From positions 1 through 44,520 of the forward strand of contig CAZNWB010000014.1 in the NCBI GenBank assembly GCA_964576535.1: 44,520 nt of DNA. Direction: 5' to 3'. The notes under the pieces are model-generated. The model was not told the origin of the DNA, made no database searches, and saw nothing but the letters and a program-made list of their open reading frames with translations. Of this stretch, positions 15,733 to 23,418 are shown piece by piece. Position 1 is the stretch's first letter; each line of letters opens with the position of its first letter. The translations under genes were made by a program, and so were the position numbers. The stretch is from 2-02-FULL-66-22 sp964576535 (GTDB lineage Bacteria; Methylomirabilota; Methylomirabilia; Methylomirabilales; 2-02-FULL-66-22).

Positions 15733-16030
15733 TAGAAAGCCACGAGCCGGGTACCCAGCCGACCTACGCCAGCGGTACGTCGGCTGGGTGGCCGAGACGC
15801 GCAGAGGTACAGAGGGGCCACGGGGAGGGACCCCCTCCGATTGTTGATTTTGGATTTCGGATTGGAGATTTTGAAATCGGAAATCCACAATCCACAATCC
15901 GAAATCAGCGCAAGGGAATTTGGCTTGCACTGCCGTGACGATTTTGCAAGAATCCGGACCGTACGGGGGTGCGGGAATCGGACCCGGATGGGAAGAACAG
16001 AGGACGGCTGACGACCGAAGGGAGACCGCC
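15733..16030. repeat. Repeat-filled intergenic region with a palindrome and a period-7 array
   Basis: TACCCAGCCGAC (15752-15763) pairs with GTCGGCTGGGT (15779-15789); the same words occur inside the hopene cyclase gene (23458-23596). At 15840-15906 heptamers ending in GAT (TTTGGAT, TTCGGAT, TGGAGAT) face their complementary type (ATCGGAA, ATCCACA, ATCCACA, ATCCGAA) across a short centre, another inverted period-7 array. The last ~100 bases hold the upstream region of the oxidoreductase gene, with AAGGGAG at 16018-16024. Confidence 0.65.
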
Positions 16031-17857
16031 ATGCCCAAGGGATACCTGGGGAAGCTCTTGTGGGTGGATCTGGCGTCAGGAAAAGTTTCGACCACGACCC
16101 TTGACGAGGCCATGGCACGCAACTACCTGGGGGGAAGCGGCCTGGGGGCCAAGCTGATCCATGACCGGGTTAAAGGCGTCAAAGGGCCGCTGGATCCCAT
16201 GAACCCCCTGTGCATGTTGCCGGGCCTCCTCTGCGGCACGCTGGTGCCGGGGGCGAACCGCACCATGGTATGCGCCCTGTCGCCCGCGACAAACGCCTGG
16301 GGCGAGGCCAGGGCGGGGGGCGCCTGGGCGCCCATGCTGAAGTACGCGGGGTACGACGGCGTGATCTTCACCGGCAAGGCCAAGAAGCCGGTGTACGTCT
16401 GGATTGAGAATGACCACGTCGAGATCCGGTCCGCGGAAAAGCTGTGGGGCAAGGGGTTCTTCGAGACGGACGAGCGCCTGCTGCAGGAGACCCACAAGGA
16501 CGCCATCGTCGCCGCGATCGGCCCGGCGGGAGAGAAGCTGTCCCGCATGGCCTGCGTCATGTTCGAGGGGCAGTATGCCCGGGCGGCCGGTCGCACCGGC
16601 ATGGGCGCCGTCATGGGCTCCAAGAACCTGAAGGCGGTGGTGGTACGCGGGACCGGCGGCGTCCCCGTGGCCGATCCCGCGGGTCTGATGCGGCGTTCCG
16701 CAGCCTACGGGGGGAAAGAGAAGCAGCGCTTCAAGCGGAACTTCGAATTGGGGACGGCCGGTGGCGTCATGGGTGTCGAGGCCGTCGGCGACATGCCCAT
16801 CCACAACTTCATGGGCGGCCGCTGGACCGAGAAGGCCGAGCGGATCTCGGGCCAGACCATGTTCAAGAAGTACGGGAAGCACGAGCGCTCCTGCCTAGCG
16901 TGCCCCTCGAACTGCACCCTGGTCGTGGAGGTCCCCGGGACCCGGGTCGGCCATGCCCCCGAGTATGAGACCATCGGCGCTTTCGGCAGCATGTGCGAGA
17001 ACGACAGCATCGAGGTCATCGCCAGGTGTAACGAGCTCTGCAACGACTACGGTCTGGACACGATCTCGGCCGGCAACACCATCGCCTTCGCCATGGAGGC
17101 GTTCGAGAAGGGACTGATCAGCGAGGCAGACCTGGGCGGGATCCGGCTTACGTGGGGGAACGGCGACGCCATGATCGCCCTGCTCCACAAGATGGGGCGG
17201 CGCGAAGGGATCGGCGATGTCCTGGCGGACGGCACCAGGCCGGCGGCCGAGCGGCTGGGGAAGCACTTCGGCGACATGGTGGTCGAGGTCAAGGGGGTCG
17301 AGATCCCCATGCACGATCCCCGCGCCTACTGGTCGAACGCGGTCAACTACGCCGTGGCCAACCGCGGGGCCTGCCACATGGAGGGCGTGACCTTCACCGT
17401 GGAGAGCGGCCTGCCCTTCCCGGACCTGGGGTACACGGCGCCCATGGATCCCTACATCACCGACGGCAAGGCCCAGCTGGCGGTGAAGATGCACGACCTC
17501 ATGGTCCTGTACGACGGGCTGGGGATCTGCAAGTTCTACATCGTGGTCTCCTACGGCCCGACGATCATGGCGGAGTGGTTGAACTACTGCACGGGGTGGA
17601 AGGTGACGCCCGTCGAGCTGATGCACACGGCCGAGCGAATCTTCACCGTGAAGCGGCTGATCAACGTGGCCCGGGGCCTGTCCCGCAAGGACGATTCACT
17701 GCCCAAGCGCCTGCTCAGCGTCCCCCAGCGGGATGACATCGGCCCGGTAACCCCCCAGGGGTTGGAGCGGATGCTGACGGAGTACTACCGGCTCCGGGGC
17801 TGGGACGAAAAAGGCGCCCCGACGAAGGAGCGCCTGAAGGCGTTGCAGCTTGCCTGA
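16031..17857 (+). CDS. aor: Tungsten-type aldehyde:ferredoxin oxidoreductase
   Basis: The 608-residue protein matches the aldehyde:ferredoxin oxidoreductase family in length and layout. The N-terminal domain begins GYLGKLLWVDLASGKV and contains NYLGGSGLGAKL and ANRTMVCALSP for pterin binding. The iron-sulphur cysteines are CLACPSNC (Cys288, Cys291, Cys295) and a fourth in GLGICKF (Cys500), the CxxCxxxC...C pattern of the single [4Fe-4S] cluster. GHAPEYETIGAFGSMC is also typical. It oxidises aldehydes to acids (or runs in reverse) with ferredoxin, using a tungsten or molybdenum bis-pterin cofactor in the cytosol. The start at 16031 has AAGGGAG six bases upstream. No ferredoxin or cofactor gene is adjacent; a CBS protein and a lipoprotein follow about 100 bases later. 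Confidence 0.9.
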   Translation: MPKGYLGKLLWVDLASGKVSTTTLDEAMARNYLGGSGLGAKLIHDRVKGVKGPLDPMNPLCMLPGLLCGTLVPGANRTMVCALSPATNAWGEARAGGAWAPMLKYAGYDGVIFTGKAKKPVYVWIENDHVEIRSAEKLWGKGFFETDERLLQETHKDAIVAAIGPAGEKLSRMACVMFEGQYARAAGRTGMGAVMGSKNLKAVVVRGTGGVPVADPAGLMRRSAAYGGKEKQRFKRNFELGTAGGVMGVEAVGDMPIHNFMGGRWTEKAERISGQTMFKKYGKHERSCLACPSNCTLVVEVPGTRVGHAPEYETIGAFGSMCENDSIEVIARCNELCNDYGLDTISAGNTIAFAMEAFEKGLISEADLGGIRLTWGNGDAMIALLHKMGRREGIGDVLADGTRPAAERLGKHFGDMVVEVKGVEIPMHDPRAYWSNAVNYAVANRGACHMEGVTFTVESGLPFPDLGYTAPMDPYITDGKAQLAVKMHDLMVLYDGLGICKFYIVVSYGPTIMAEWLNYCTGWKVTPVELMHTAERIFTVKRLINVARGLSRKDDSLPKRLLSVPQRDDIGPVTPQGLERMLTEYYRLRGWDEKGAPTKERLKALQLA

Positions 17858-17956
17858 GGGCCCGGGAATCCCGCAAGACATCAACACGCCGGCGAACGGG
17901 GGAGGCACATCCATCCCCAGAATGATCATCCACGTGGAGTGGAGTCAGGAGGTCAG

Positions 17957-18424
17957 ATGCAGGTCCAAGAGTGGATGAACAGGGACGTGGTGACGGTGAC
18001 GCCCGACGAGAGCTTCCGCACCGCCATGCACCTGATCCGCCAGAAGGGGATCCGGCACCTGCCGGTGGTGGAGGGGAAGCGGCTGGTGGGAATTGTCACC
18101 GACCGGGATCTGCGGCAGGCCGCCCCGTCGGGGGCGACCAGCCTGAGCATCCACGAGCTGCACTACATCCTGGAAAAGGTGACGGTGCGCGAGATCATGA
18201 CCAAGCAGGTGGTCACCATCCGACCCGACCAGACGGTGGAAGACGCCGCGCTGCTGCTGCTGGGGCACCGGATTGGGGGGCTCCCCGTGGTGGTGGAGGG
18301 GGACCTCTGCGGCATCATCACCGAGACTGACATCCTGCAGGCGTTCCTGCAGCTCCGGGGCAAGGGGCCGCTGGATATCGCATCCTCCATCGTGGAGATC
18401 GAGCGGGAGAAGCGCGCGCAATGA
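17957..18424 (+). CDS. CBS-domain protein
   Basis: The 155-residue protein consists of two CBS domains: WMNRDVVTVTPDESFRTAM through GIVTDRDLRQA (~6-55) and IMTKQVVTIRPDQTVEDAALL through GIITETDILQAF (~80-138). A Bateman pair of this kind binds adenine nucleotides and acts as a stand-alone energy or redox sensor; no effector domain is fused. The ATG at 17957 follows AGGAGGT with a short 3-base spacer. It overlaps the downstream lipoprotein gene by 4 bases (ATGA), implying coupled translation. Confidence 0.85.
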   Translation: MQVQEWMNRDVVTVTPDESFRTAMHLIRQKGIRHLPVVEGKRLVGIVTDRDLRQAAPSGATSLSIHELHYILEKVTVREIMTKQVVTIRPDQTVEDAALLLLGHRIGGLPVVVEGDLCGIITETDILQAFLQLRGKGPLDIASSIVEIEREKRAQ

Positions 18425-19065
18425 GGCGGGGGCGTTTGGCCTGCCTGCTGGTCCTGGCGACGTGGCTGGCGGGATGCGCGGTCACCTCCGGATCGAGCCG
18501 CGAGTCCGTGGGCGAAGCGGTCCACAGCATCAGTGTCAGCAACACGGTCCAGATCCGCTACCAGGCGGACCCCCTGCTGGCACCCCTGGGTCTCAGGGTG
18601 GAGACCTACCGCCGGGAGGTGTTCATCTCCGGGCTGGTCCAGAACGAGGCCCAGCGGGCTCGCGCCGTGGCCATCGCGCGTGACACCCCGGGGGTCCTGG
18701 ATGCCTACTTCGTGGACACAGGCCTTCCCGGCCGGTCCGTGAGCCGCGCCCACTATCCGGCCAGCCGGGAAGCGGTGTGGGCCGCCGCAATCACCGCGAT
18801 CCGTGGCGCCGGGTACCAGATCGAGGAACGGCGGGAGGGGCGAAGCCTGGTCACCACCTGGCGGTCTCTCCGGCCGAGCGTGACGACACTCTGGGCCGGC
18901 ACCCAGGAACGGGTGCGCCTCGCCCTGTATCCTCACGGCGATACCGTCACGGTCATCGCCGTGGCCGACCGGTTGGATGACGGAAGCCTTTCCTGGCAGA
19001 TCGAGCAGGAAGAGGCAATCCTCCGGAGGATCCGAGAGGCTCTCGCGGCTTCATCCCTCTCGTAG
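18421..19065 (+). CDS. BON-domain lipoprotein
   Basis: The 214-residue protein has a lipoprotein signal with LAGC (Cys19). A BON-like domain (~45-100) follows with the typical strand LRVETYRREVFISGLVQNE, then helix AQRARAVAIARDTPGV. BON domains bind phospholipid or envelope surfaces. The C-terminal half (~110-210, AVWAAAITAIRGAGYQIEERR onward) resembles the alpha/beta fold seen in envelope lipoproteins such as BamC-like proteins, but I cannot assign it firmly. It likely sits on the periplasmic side of the outer membrane. It is coupled to the CBS gene by an ATGA overlap, an unusual pairing of a cytosolic sensor with a lipoprotein. Confidence 0.75.
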   Translation: MRRGRLACLLVLATWLAGCAVTSGSSRESVGEAVHSISVSNTVQIRYQADPLLAPLGLRVETYRREVFISGLVQNEAQRARAVAIARDTPGVLDAYFVDTGLPGRSVSRAHYPASREAVWAAAITAIRGAGYQIEERREGRSLVTTWRSLRPSVTTLWAGTQERVRLALYPHGDTVTVIAVADRLDDGSLSWQIEQEEAILRRIREALAASSLS

Positions 19066-19171
19066 ATCGGATAGGCCACTCCCCCCTGTTACCTCTCCCC
19101 CTCAATGGGACAGGCGGTCGGGCGTCACCCGGCCGCGGCGGGAATCCCGGGCCGCGGCTCAAAAATTTCGT

Positions 19172-19188
19172 GGGCCGCCTCGCGGCCC
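19172..19188. terminator. Hairpin between convergent genes
   Basis: GGGCCGC-CTC-GCGGCCC forms a perfect 7-bp stem in the 19066-19261 gap between the plus-strand BON gene and the minus-strand small gene. On the minus strand it is preceded by AAAAATTT (complement side). It probably serves as a bidirectional terminator. No gene is seen in the gap. Confidence 0.4.
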
Positions 19189-19261
19189 GCGGGGATATGG
19201 GATGAGCCTGCTCGACCGCGGGGCAGGACGGGAAGGAGGGGGCGGGGCGGGACGCGCGCTG

Positions 19262-19486
19262 CTACTCGACCTCTTCCATGGAGATTACCTGACGCTTGTT
19301 GATCGCCAGGAAACTCATCCGGCTCTGGGGATCCCCCTCGGTCGAGGCCTCGGTCAGGGCAAAGAAGTCTCCCTTGAGGTTCAGGGCGTCGAGGGTCCGG
19401 ATGTTCTTCGGCTTGCTCATCCTACCGATAAGCACGCCTGCCAAAGTCACGACCCGGACCTTGACCGAGGTTTCATCAATGGCCAT
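19262..19486 (-). CDS. Small conserved-looking protein of unknown function
   Basis: The 74-residue product (MAIDETSVKVRVV start) is rich in beta-type segments: VKVRVVTLAGVLIGRM, KNIRTLDALNLKGDFFALTEA and MSFLAINKRQVISMEEV. The pattern looks like a small beta-barrel with a regulatory or adaptor role. The start at 19486 is chosen because GGAGG (19493-19497 on the complement) is six bases upstream; an ATG at 19492 would abut that ribosome site. It has its own consensus-like promoter. It is transcribed away from hpnA, so the two share a divergent control region. I do not recognise a named family. Confidence 0.65.
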   Translation of the reverse strand: MAIDETSVKVRVVTLAGVLIGRMSKPKNIRTLDALNLKGDFFALTEASTEGDPQSRMSFLAINKRQVISMEEVE

Positions 19487-19541
19487 CGTCATCCTCCATG
19501 GGATCGCTAGCAGCCCCCTCCGGGGGGTTGCGAATCAGTAT

Positions 19542-19571
19542 CCAATATCACTGACCACTCGAAAATGTCAA
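19542..19571 (-). promoter_or_regulatory. Promoter of the small minus-strand gene
   Basis: On the minus strand a consensus TTGACA (complement of 19566-19571), an 18-base spacer and TATTGG (complement of 19542-19547) lie about 50 bases before the start. Confidence 0.5.
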
Positions 19572-19658
19572 CCCTTTTGGCGCCTTTTTCATCGGAAGGC
19601 TTTCCCGGAGACGCGGGGCCACCCAATGGCCACCCGGGAGGTACCCGGGGGAAACTCT

Positions 19659-19687
19659 TTGATTTTTTGGGGGTCGTGTGATACAAG
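19659..19687 (+). promoter_or_regulatory. Promoter of the hopanoid cluster (hpnA)
   Basis: TTGATT (19659-19664), a 17-base spacer and TACAAG (19682-19687) with an extended -10 TGA in front lie 73 bases ahead of hpnA. It is divergent from the promoter at 19542-19571. Confidence 0.5.
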
Positions 19688-19759
19688 AACACGCTACTTT
19701 GGCGGCGGCCCAGGACCGGACGATGTCGGGGATTGCCGTCGTCCCCGCCAGAGGAGTCC

Positions 19760-20764
19760 ATGGGCGACGTGACGGTGGTGACGGGCGGTACGGGTTTCGT
19801 CGGGAGCGCGGTGGTCCGGCACCTGGCGGCCGGTGGACACCGCATCCGGGCGCTGGCCCGCCCCGGGAGTGACCGGCACCTGCTCGCCGACCTGCCCGTG
19901 GAGATCGCGGACGGCGACCTGACCGATCCGATGTCTCTGCGGCGCATCCTGCATGGATGTGGTTGGCTGTTCCACGTGGCCGCATTCTATAGCCTGTGGG
20001 CACGGGATCGCCGCCAGTTCTATGACATCAACGTCGAGGGAACGCGCCGCATCCTCCGGGCGGCGGCGGACGCCGGGGCGACCCGGGTGGTGTACACCAG
20101 CACCGTGGGCGCACTGGGCATCCCCACGAATGGCAGCGCCGGGACCGAGGAGACACCTGTCAGCCTGCAAGACATGGTGGGGGACTACAAGCGATCCAAG
20201 TTCCTGGCAGAGGAGGTGGCCCGGGATTTCGCCCGCCAGGGCCTTCCGGTAGTGATCGTCAACCCCAGCACCCCGGTCGGCGCCGGGGATATCAAGCCCA
20301 CCCCCACCGGGCAGATGATCGTGGATTTTCTCCGGGGCCGGATGTGGGCGTATCTCGAGACTGGTCTGAACGTGGTGGATGTGGAGGACGTGGCTGCGGG
20401 TCACCTGCTGGCGGCCGAGCGGGGAACGATCGGCGAGCGGTATATCCTGGGGGGGAAGAACCTTACGCTCCGAGAGATCTTCGAGGTCCTGGGGCGACTC
20501 ACGGGGATCCGGCCGCCCCGCGTGAAGGTGTCTGCGGGGATGATCCAGCCTCTGGCCTGGGTGTCGGAGTGGGTCGCGGATCACCTCACGGGCCGACCAC
20601 CCCTGATCGCGGTGGACGCGGTCCGGATGGCCAGGAAGACCATGTTCTTCGACGGCGGCAAGGCGATCCGGGAACTGGGGCTTCCCCAGTCTCCCATCGA
20701 AGATGCGCTGGCCCGGGCCGTCCGGTGGTTCCGGGAGCATGGCCACGCCCCCAGCTCACCATGA
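19760..20764 (+). CDS. hpnA: Hopanoid-associated sugar epimerase HpnA
   Basis: The 334-residue protein is an NAD-dependent extended short-chain dehydrogenase/epimerase. It has TGGTGFVGSAVVRHL (cofactor loop, residues ~8-22), the catalytic YKRSKF in place of the usual Yx3K surroundings (~145) and NPSTPVGAGDIKPTPTG, which is characteristic of HpnA. HpnA is consistently linked to hopanoid clusters and is thought to act on the sugar or ribose-derived side chain. The ATG at 19760 follows GAGGAG. It begins the hopanoid block, which includes hpnH, shc and hpnG. Confidence 0.9.
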   Translation: MGDVTVVTGGTGFVGSAVVRHLAAGGHRIRALARPGSDRHLLADLPVEIADGDLTDPMSLRRILHGCGWLFHVAAFYSLWARDRRQFYDINVEGTRRILRAAADAGATRVVYTSTVGALGIPTNGSAGTEETPVSLQDMVGDYKRSKFLAEEVARDFARQGLPVVIVNPSTPVGAGDIKPTPTGQMIVDFLRGRMWAYLETGLNVVDVEDVAAGHLLAAERGTIGERYILGGKNLTLREIFEVLGRLTGIRPPRVKVSAGMIQPLAWVSEWVADHLTGRPPLIAVDAVRMARKTMFFDGGKAIRELGLPQSPIEDALARAVRWFREHGHAPSSP

Positions 20765-20777
20765 TCCGAGAATAGCT

Positions 20778-20940
20778 TTGAACCGCCATGATCACCCAGC
20801 GCCAGCGCTGGGTACCCGGGTCGCCAAGGTTACCTGGCAACTGGGCAATCTGGCAATCGGGCAACCCGGAACCCCTGATTGCCAAGTTGCCGGATCGCCT
20901 GATTGCCTTCCTGTGGCGTTCTTGGCGGCTTGGCGGTTAA
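20778..20940. repeat. 163-bp element with inverted ends and internal 8-bp word arrays, copy 2
   Basis: Ends TTGAACCGCCA and TTGGCGGTTAA; inside are the CCCAGCGCCAGCGCTGGGT palindrome, GGTACCCGGG, GGCAACTG/GGCAATCT/GGCAATCG/GGCAACCC octamers, the linker GGAACCCCTG and the complementary octamers. It has the same architecture and almost the same length as copy 1 at 12720-12883. It sits between hpnA and the carotenoid-type gene. Confidence 0.75.
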
Positions 20941-20974
20941 CAATATTGGATAGCGGCGGACCGACGAGCGTGCC

Positions 20975-21889
20975 ATGGACCTGACAGATGTCCCCCGGCT
21001 CCTTCTGGGGAGCCTGGTGCTACGTCCCTACGTGTTCGGCTTCTTGCTGCTGCATCTGCTGGGGGCAAGCGCGTTCCTCGGCTGGCGGCGAACGGCGGTC
21101 TTCACGCTCGTGACCTGGGGCGTGGCGCTCGTGGCGGAGCACAGCTCGATTCGGACCGGCATCCCCTTTGGATGGTATTATTACATTCCCCGGACGGCCG
21201 ACCGGGAGTTGTGGATCGCGGGGGTGCCTTTCTTCGATTCCCTGTCTTTCTCGTTCCTGCTGGTTGCCAGCTATGGCCTGGCCTGGTTCCTCCAGGCGGG
21301 CCGCCCCGGGGACCGGATCGCCGCAGAGAGGGATGCAGCGACTCCGGGAGTCTGGCCGCGTCCCGGGCGGGTGCGTCACCTGGTGCTGACCTCGCTGCTC
21401 TTCGTGCTGATCGACGTCGTGATCGATCCGGTGGCCCTGCGGGGCGATCGGTGGTTTCTGGGTCAGGTGTATGGGTACCCCCAGCCGGGCCTGTATTTCG
21501 GCGTCCCCCTGGCGAACTTCCTGGGATGGGGGGTGGTGGGGGCGACAGCGACTGGCCTGTATCATTGGATGGAACGGCGTCTCTTCGAGACACCTTTGGG
21601 GATGGAACGGCGTCTCTTCGAGACACCTTTGGGGTGGGAGCGTCGGCTCCCGGTGACGGCGCCCCGGCGGTTCGCCGGCCGGGCACTGCTGTGCCCGGGG
21701 CTGTACTTCATCGTCCTGGCCTTCAACCTGGCCGTCACGGCTGCCCTGGGGGAATGGGGGCTCCTGCTCTCCGGGGTCGCCCTGACCCTGCCGGTCCTCC
21801 TGTGGACGGCTGGTATCCTCGCGGGTCCGCGGGCATTCGCCTGGTGGCCGCGGGCCGCCGGGATTCGCGCCCGAGGTGCCCGGGCATAG
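20975..21889 (+). CDS. Carotenoid biosynthesis-like membrane protein (CruF/DUF422 type)
   Basis: The 304-residue polytopic protein has about seven membrane helices (for example YVFGFLLLHLLGASAFL, FSFLLVASYGLAWFL, LVLTSLLFVLIDVVIDPV). It has family-like polar motifs: FGWYYYIP near residue 68, VPFFDSLSFSF and DVVIDPVALRGDRWF near 150. DUF422/CruF proteins hydrate or modify carotenoid or related isoprenoid ends; here, inside a hopanoid cluster, the substrate may be another isoprenoid. Residues 199-220 are two exact copies of an 11-residue unit (ERRLFETPLG with Met) followed by a degenerate third, caused by a tandem 33-bp DNA duplication in a loop between helices. Confidence 0.75.
   Translation: MDLTDVPRLLLGSLVLRPYVFGFLLLHLLGASAFLGWRRTAVFTLVTWGVALVAEHSSIRTGIPFGWYYYIPRTADRELWIAGVPFFDSLSFSFLLVASYGLAWFLQAGRPGDRIAAERDAATPGVWPRPGRVRHLVLTSLLFVLIDVVIDPVALRGDRWFLGQVYGYPQPGLYFGVPLANFLGWGVVGATATGLYHWMERRLFETPLGMERRLFETPLGWERRLPVTAPRRFAGRALLCPGLYFIVLAFNLAVTAALGEWGLLLSGVALTLPVLLWTAGILAGPRAFAWWPRAAGIRARGARA
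21568..21633 (+). repeat. Perfect 33-bp tandem duplication inside the carotenoid-type gene
   Basis: Bases 21568-21600 and 21601-21633 are identical. Each unit holds the hairpin GTCTC-TTC-GAGAC and keeps the reading frame (11 codons). The following bases GGGAGCGTCGGCTCCC look like a diverged palindrome of the same style. Confidence 0.9.
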
Positions 21890-21934
21890 GGCTGGCTGGG
21901 TCCGGAGACCTCGAAGCTATAGGATCGATTACCC

Positions 21935-22957
21935 ATGAGTGTTCCCCTGTCTCAGATGTGGACGGTGGCTTCCTACGTCATCACGCAGCGGCTGCGCGGC
22001 CGCAAGCGCTATCCGCTGGTGCTGATGCTGGAGCCGCTCTTCCGCTGTAATCTCGTCTGCGCCGGCTGCGGCAAGATCCAGTACCCGGCGCAGATTCTCC
22101 GGAAGCAGCTGACCGTCGCGCAGTGCCTCAAGGCGGTGGAGGAGTGCGGGGCGCCCATTGTCAGCATCCCGGGCGGCGAGCCCCTCATGTACCCGCAGAT
22201 TGACGAGCTGGTGGAAGCCCTGGTGCAGCGGAAAAGGTACGTGTACCTCTGCACCAACGCCATCCTGCTGCCGGAGAAGCTGGAGAAGGAGATCTTCAAG
22301 CCGTCCAAGTACCTCACCTTCAGCATCCACATGGACGGCCTGCGCGAGGAGCATGACGAGGCCGTCTGCCGGGACGGCGTGTACGACATCGCCGTGCAGG
22401 CGATCCGCGAGGCGCTACGACGGGGCTTCCGCGTGACCACCAACACGACCCTCTTCGACGGCGCCAACCCGCTCCGCGTTCGCGCCTTCTTCGACGAGAT
22501 GATGGCGTTGGGGGTGGAAGGGATGACGCTGTCCCCCGGGTACAGCTATTCCAAGGCCCCAGATCAGGAGCACTTTCTGCGCCAGAGCAGGACCACCAAT
22601 CTGTTCTCGCAGATTCTCTCCCGTCCCAAGAAGCACTGGCGCTTCAACCAGTCGCCGCTGTTCCTGCAGTTCCTCATGGGCAGGCACGACTACGAGTGCA
22701 CCCCCTGGGGCAACCCCACCTTCAACATCTTCGGCTGGCAGCGACCGTGCTATCTCCTGCAAGAGGGCTATGCCCAGAGTTTTCGGGAGTTGATGGAGGA
22801 GACCCACTGGGAGCGGTACGGCCGGAAGAGCGGAAACGAGAAATGCCGGGACTGCATGGTCCACTGCGGCTTCGAACCCACGGCGGTGGACCAGACCTTC
22901 CGCACGTGGAAGGGCTTCCGGGGGGCCCTGGTGGCGACCATCACCGGAAGGGTGTAG
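21935..22957 (+). CDS. hpnH: Adenosylhopane synthase, radical SAM protein HpnH
   Basis: The 340-residue protein is a radical SAM enzyme with the cluster motif CNLVCAGC (Cys38, Cys42, Cys45) preceded by LVLMLEPLFR, and GGEPLMYPQ as the glycine-rich SAM motif. HpnH joins the 5'-deoxyadenosyl radical to diploptene (hop-22(29)-ene) to form adenosylhopane, the first step to C35 hopanoids. Later cysteines (CTPWG, CYLLQEGY, CRDCMVHCGFEP) match HpnH proteins, which carry a conserved C-terminal part of this kind. It lies in the same direction as hpnA, shc and hpnG, the last of which acts on its product. Confidence 0.93.
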   Translation: MSVPLSQMWTVASYVITQRLRGRKRYPLVLMLEPLFRCNLVCAGCGKIQYPAQILRKQLTVAQCLKAVEECGAPIVSIPGGEPLMYPQIDELVEALVQRKRYVYLCTNAILLPEKLEKEIFKPSKYLTFSIHMDGLREEHDEAVCRDGVYDIAVQAIREALRRGFRVTTNTTLFDGANPLRVRAFFDEMMALGVEGMTLSPGYSYSKAPDQEHFLRQSRTTNLFSQILSRPKKHWRFNQSPLFLQFLMGRHDYECTPWGNPTFNIFGWQRPCYLLQEGYAQSFRELMEETHWERYGRKSGNEKCRDCMVHCGFEPTAVDQTFRTWKGFRGALVATITGRV

Positions 22958-23006
22958 CAGCCGTCCCCGGGATTCAAGGGGCGCGGGGATCGGAGCGGAG
23001 AGCGCC

Positions 23007-23348
23007 GTGACGCTGGAAGGTTGGGTGCCGGAAGTCGGGACGCAGCTCACGCTGATCCAGGTGATCGATCTGGCCTTCGACTACCGGGGAAACACGACCG
23101 TGGTGAAGGTCGACGGGACGGAGATCGAGGGCTACATCTCCGACCGGGTCACCGAGGTGCCGGAGCCCTTCATCCAGATGTTCGACAGAGACGGGAACGG
23201 TCCCCTCCGGATCCCCTACTGCGAGATCCGGAACATCCTGTTCACCGGGAAGGACATGGCCTCCGGCAAATCGTGGGAGGCCTGGGTCGAGCGGAAACGA
23301 ACGGAAGGCGCCCGGCCGAGAACCGGCCACGAGGCGACGGACGGATGA
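23007..23348 (+). CDS. Small unknown protein within the hopanoid cluster
   Basis: The 113-residue product starts with GTG (GGAG about seven bases upstream). It has no signal peptide or membrane helix and is predicted mostly beta: QLTLIQVIDLAFDYRGNTTVVKVDGTEIEGYISD, then PFIQMFDRDGNGPLRIPYCEIRNILFTGKDMASGKSWEAW. The hydrophilic tail is basic. I do not recognise the family. Its position between hpnH and shc, on the same strand with short spacing, suggests a role linked to hopanoid synthesis, for example an accessory or scaffold, but this is guilt by association only. Confidence 0.65.
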   Translation: MTLEGWVPEVGTQLTLIQVIDLAFDYRGNTTVVKVDGTEIEGYISDRVTEVPEPFIQMFDRDGNGPLRIPYCEIRNILFTGKDMASGKSWEAWVERKRTEGARPRTGHEATDG

Positions 23349-23418
23349 CTCTCCGTTCCGCCGTCAGCGCCGGCAATCCTGCGGGACGGGCTGGCTCCCG
23401 CTGCATCCAGGAGAGCGC

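Noticed and set aside
15920..16030. An upstream extension of the aldehyde oxidoreductase to 15920
   Set aside because: The extension is not family-like, and a good ribosome site precedes the ATG at 16031.
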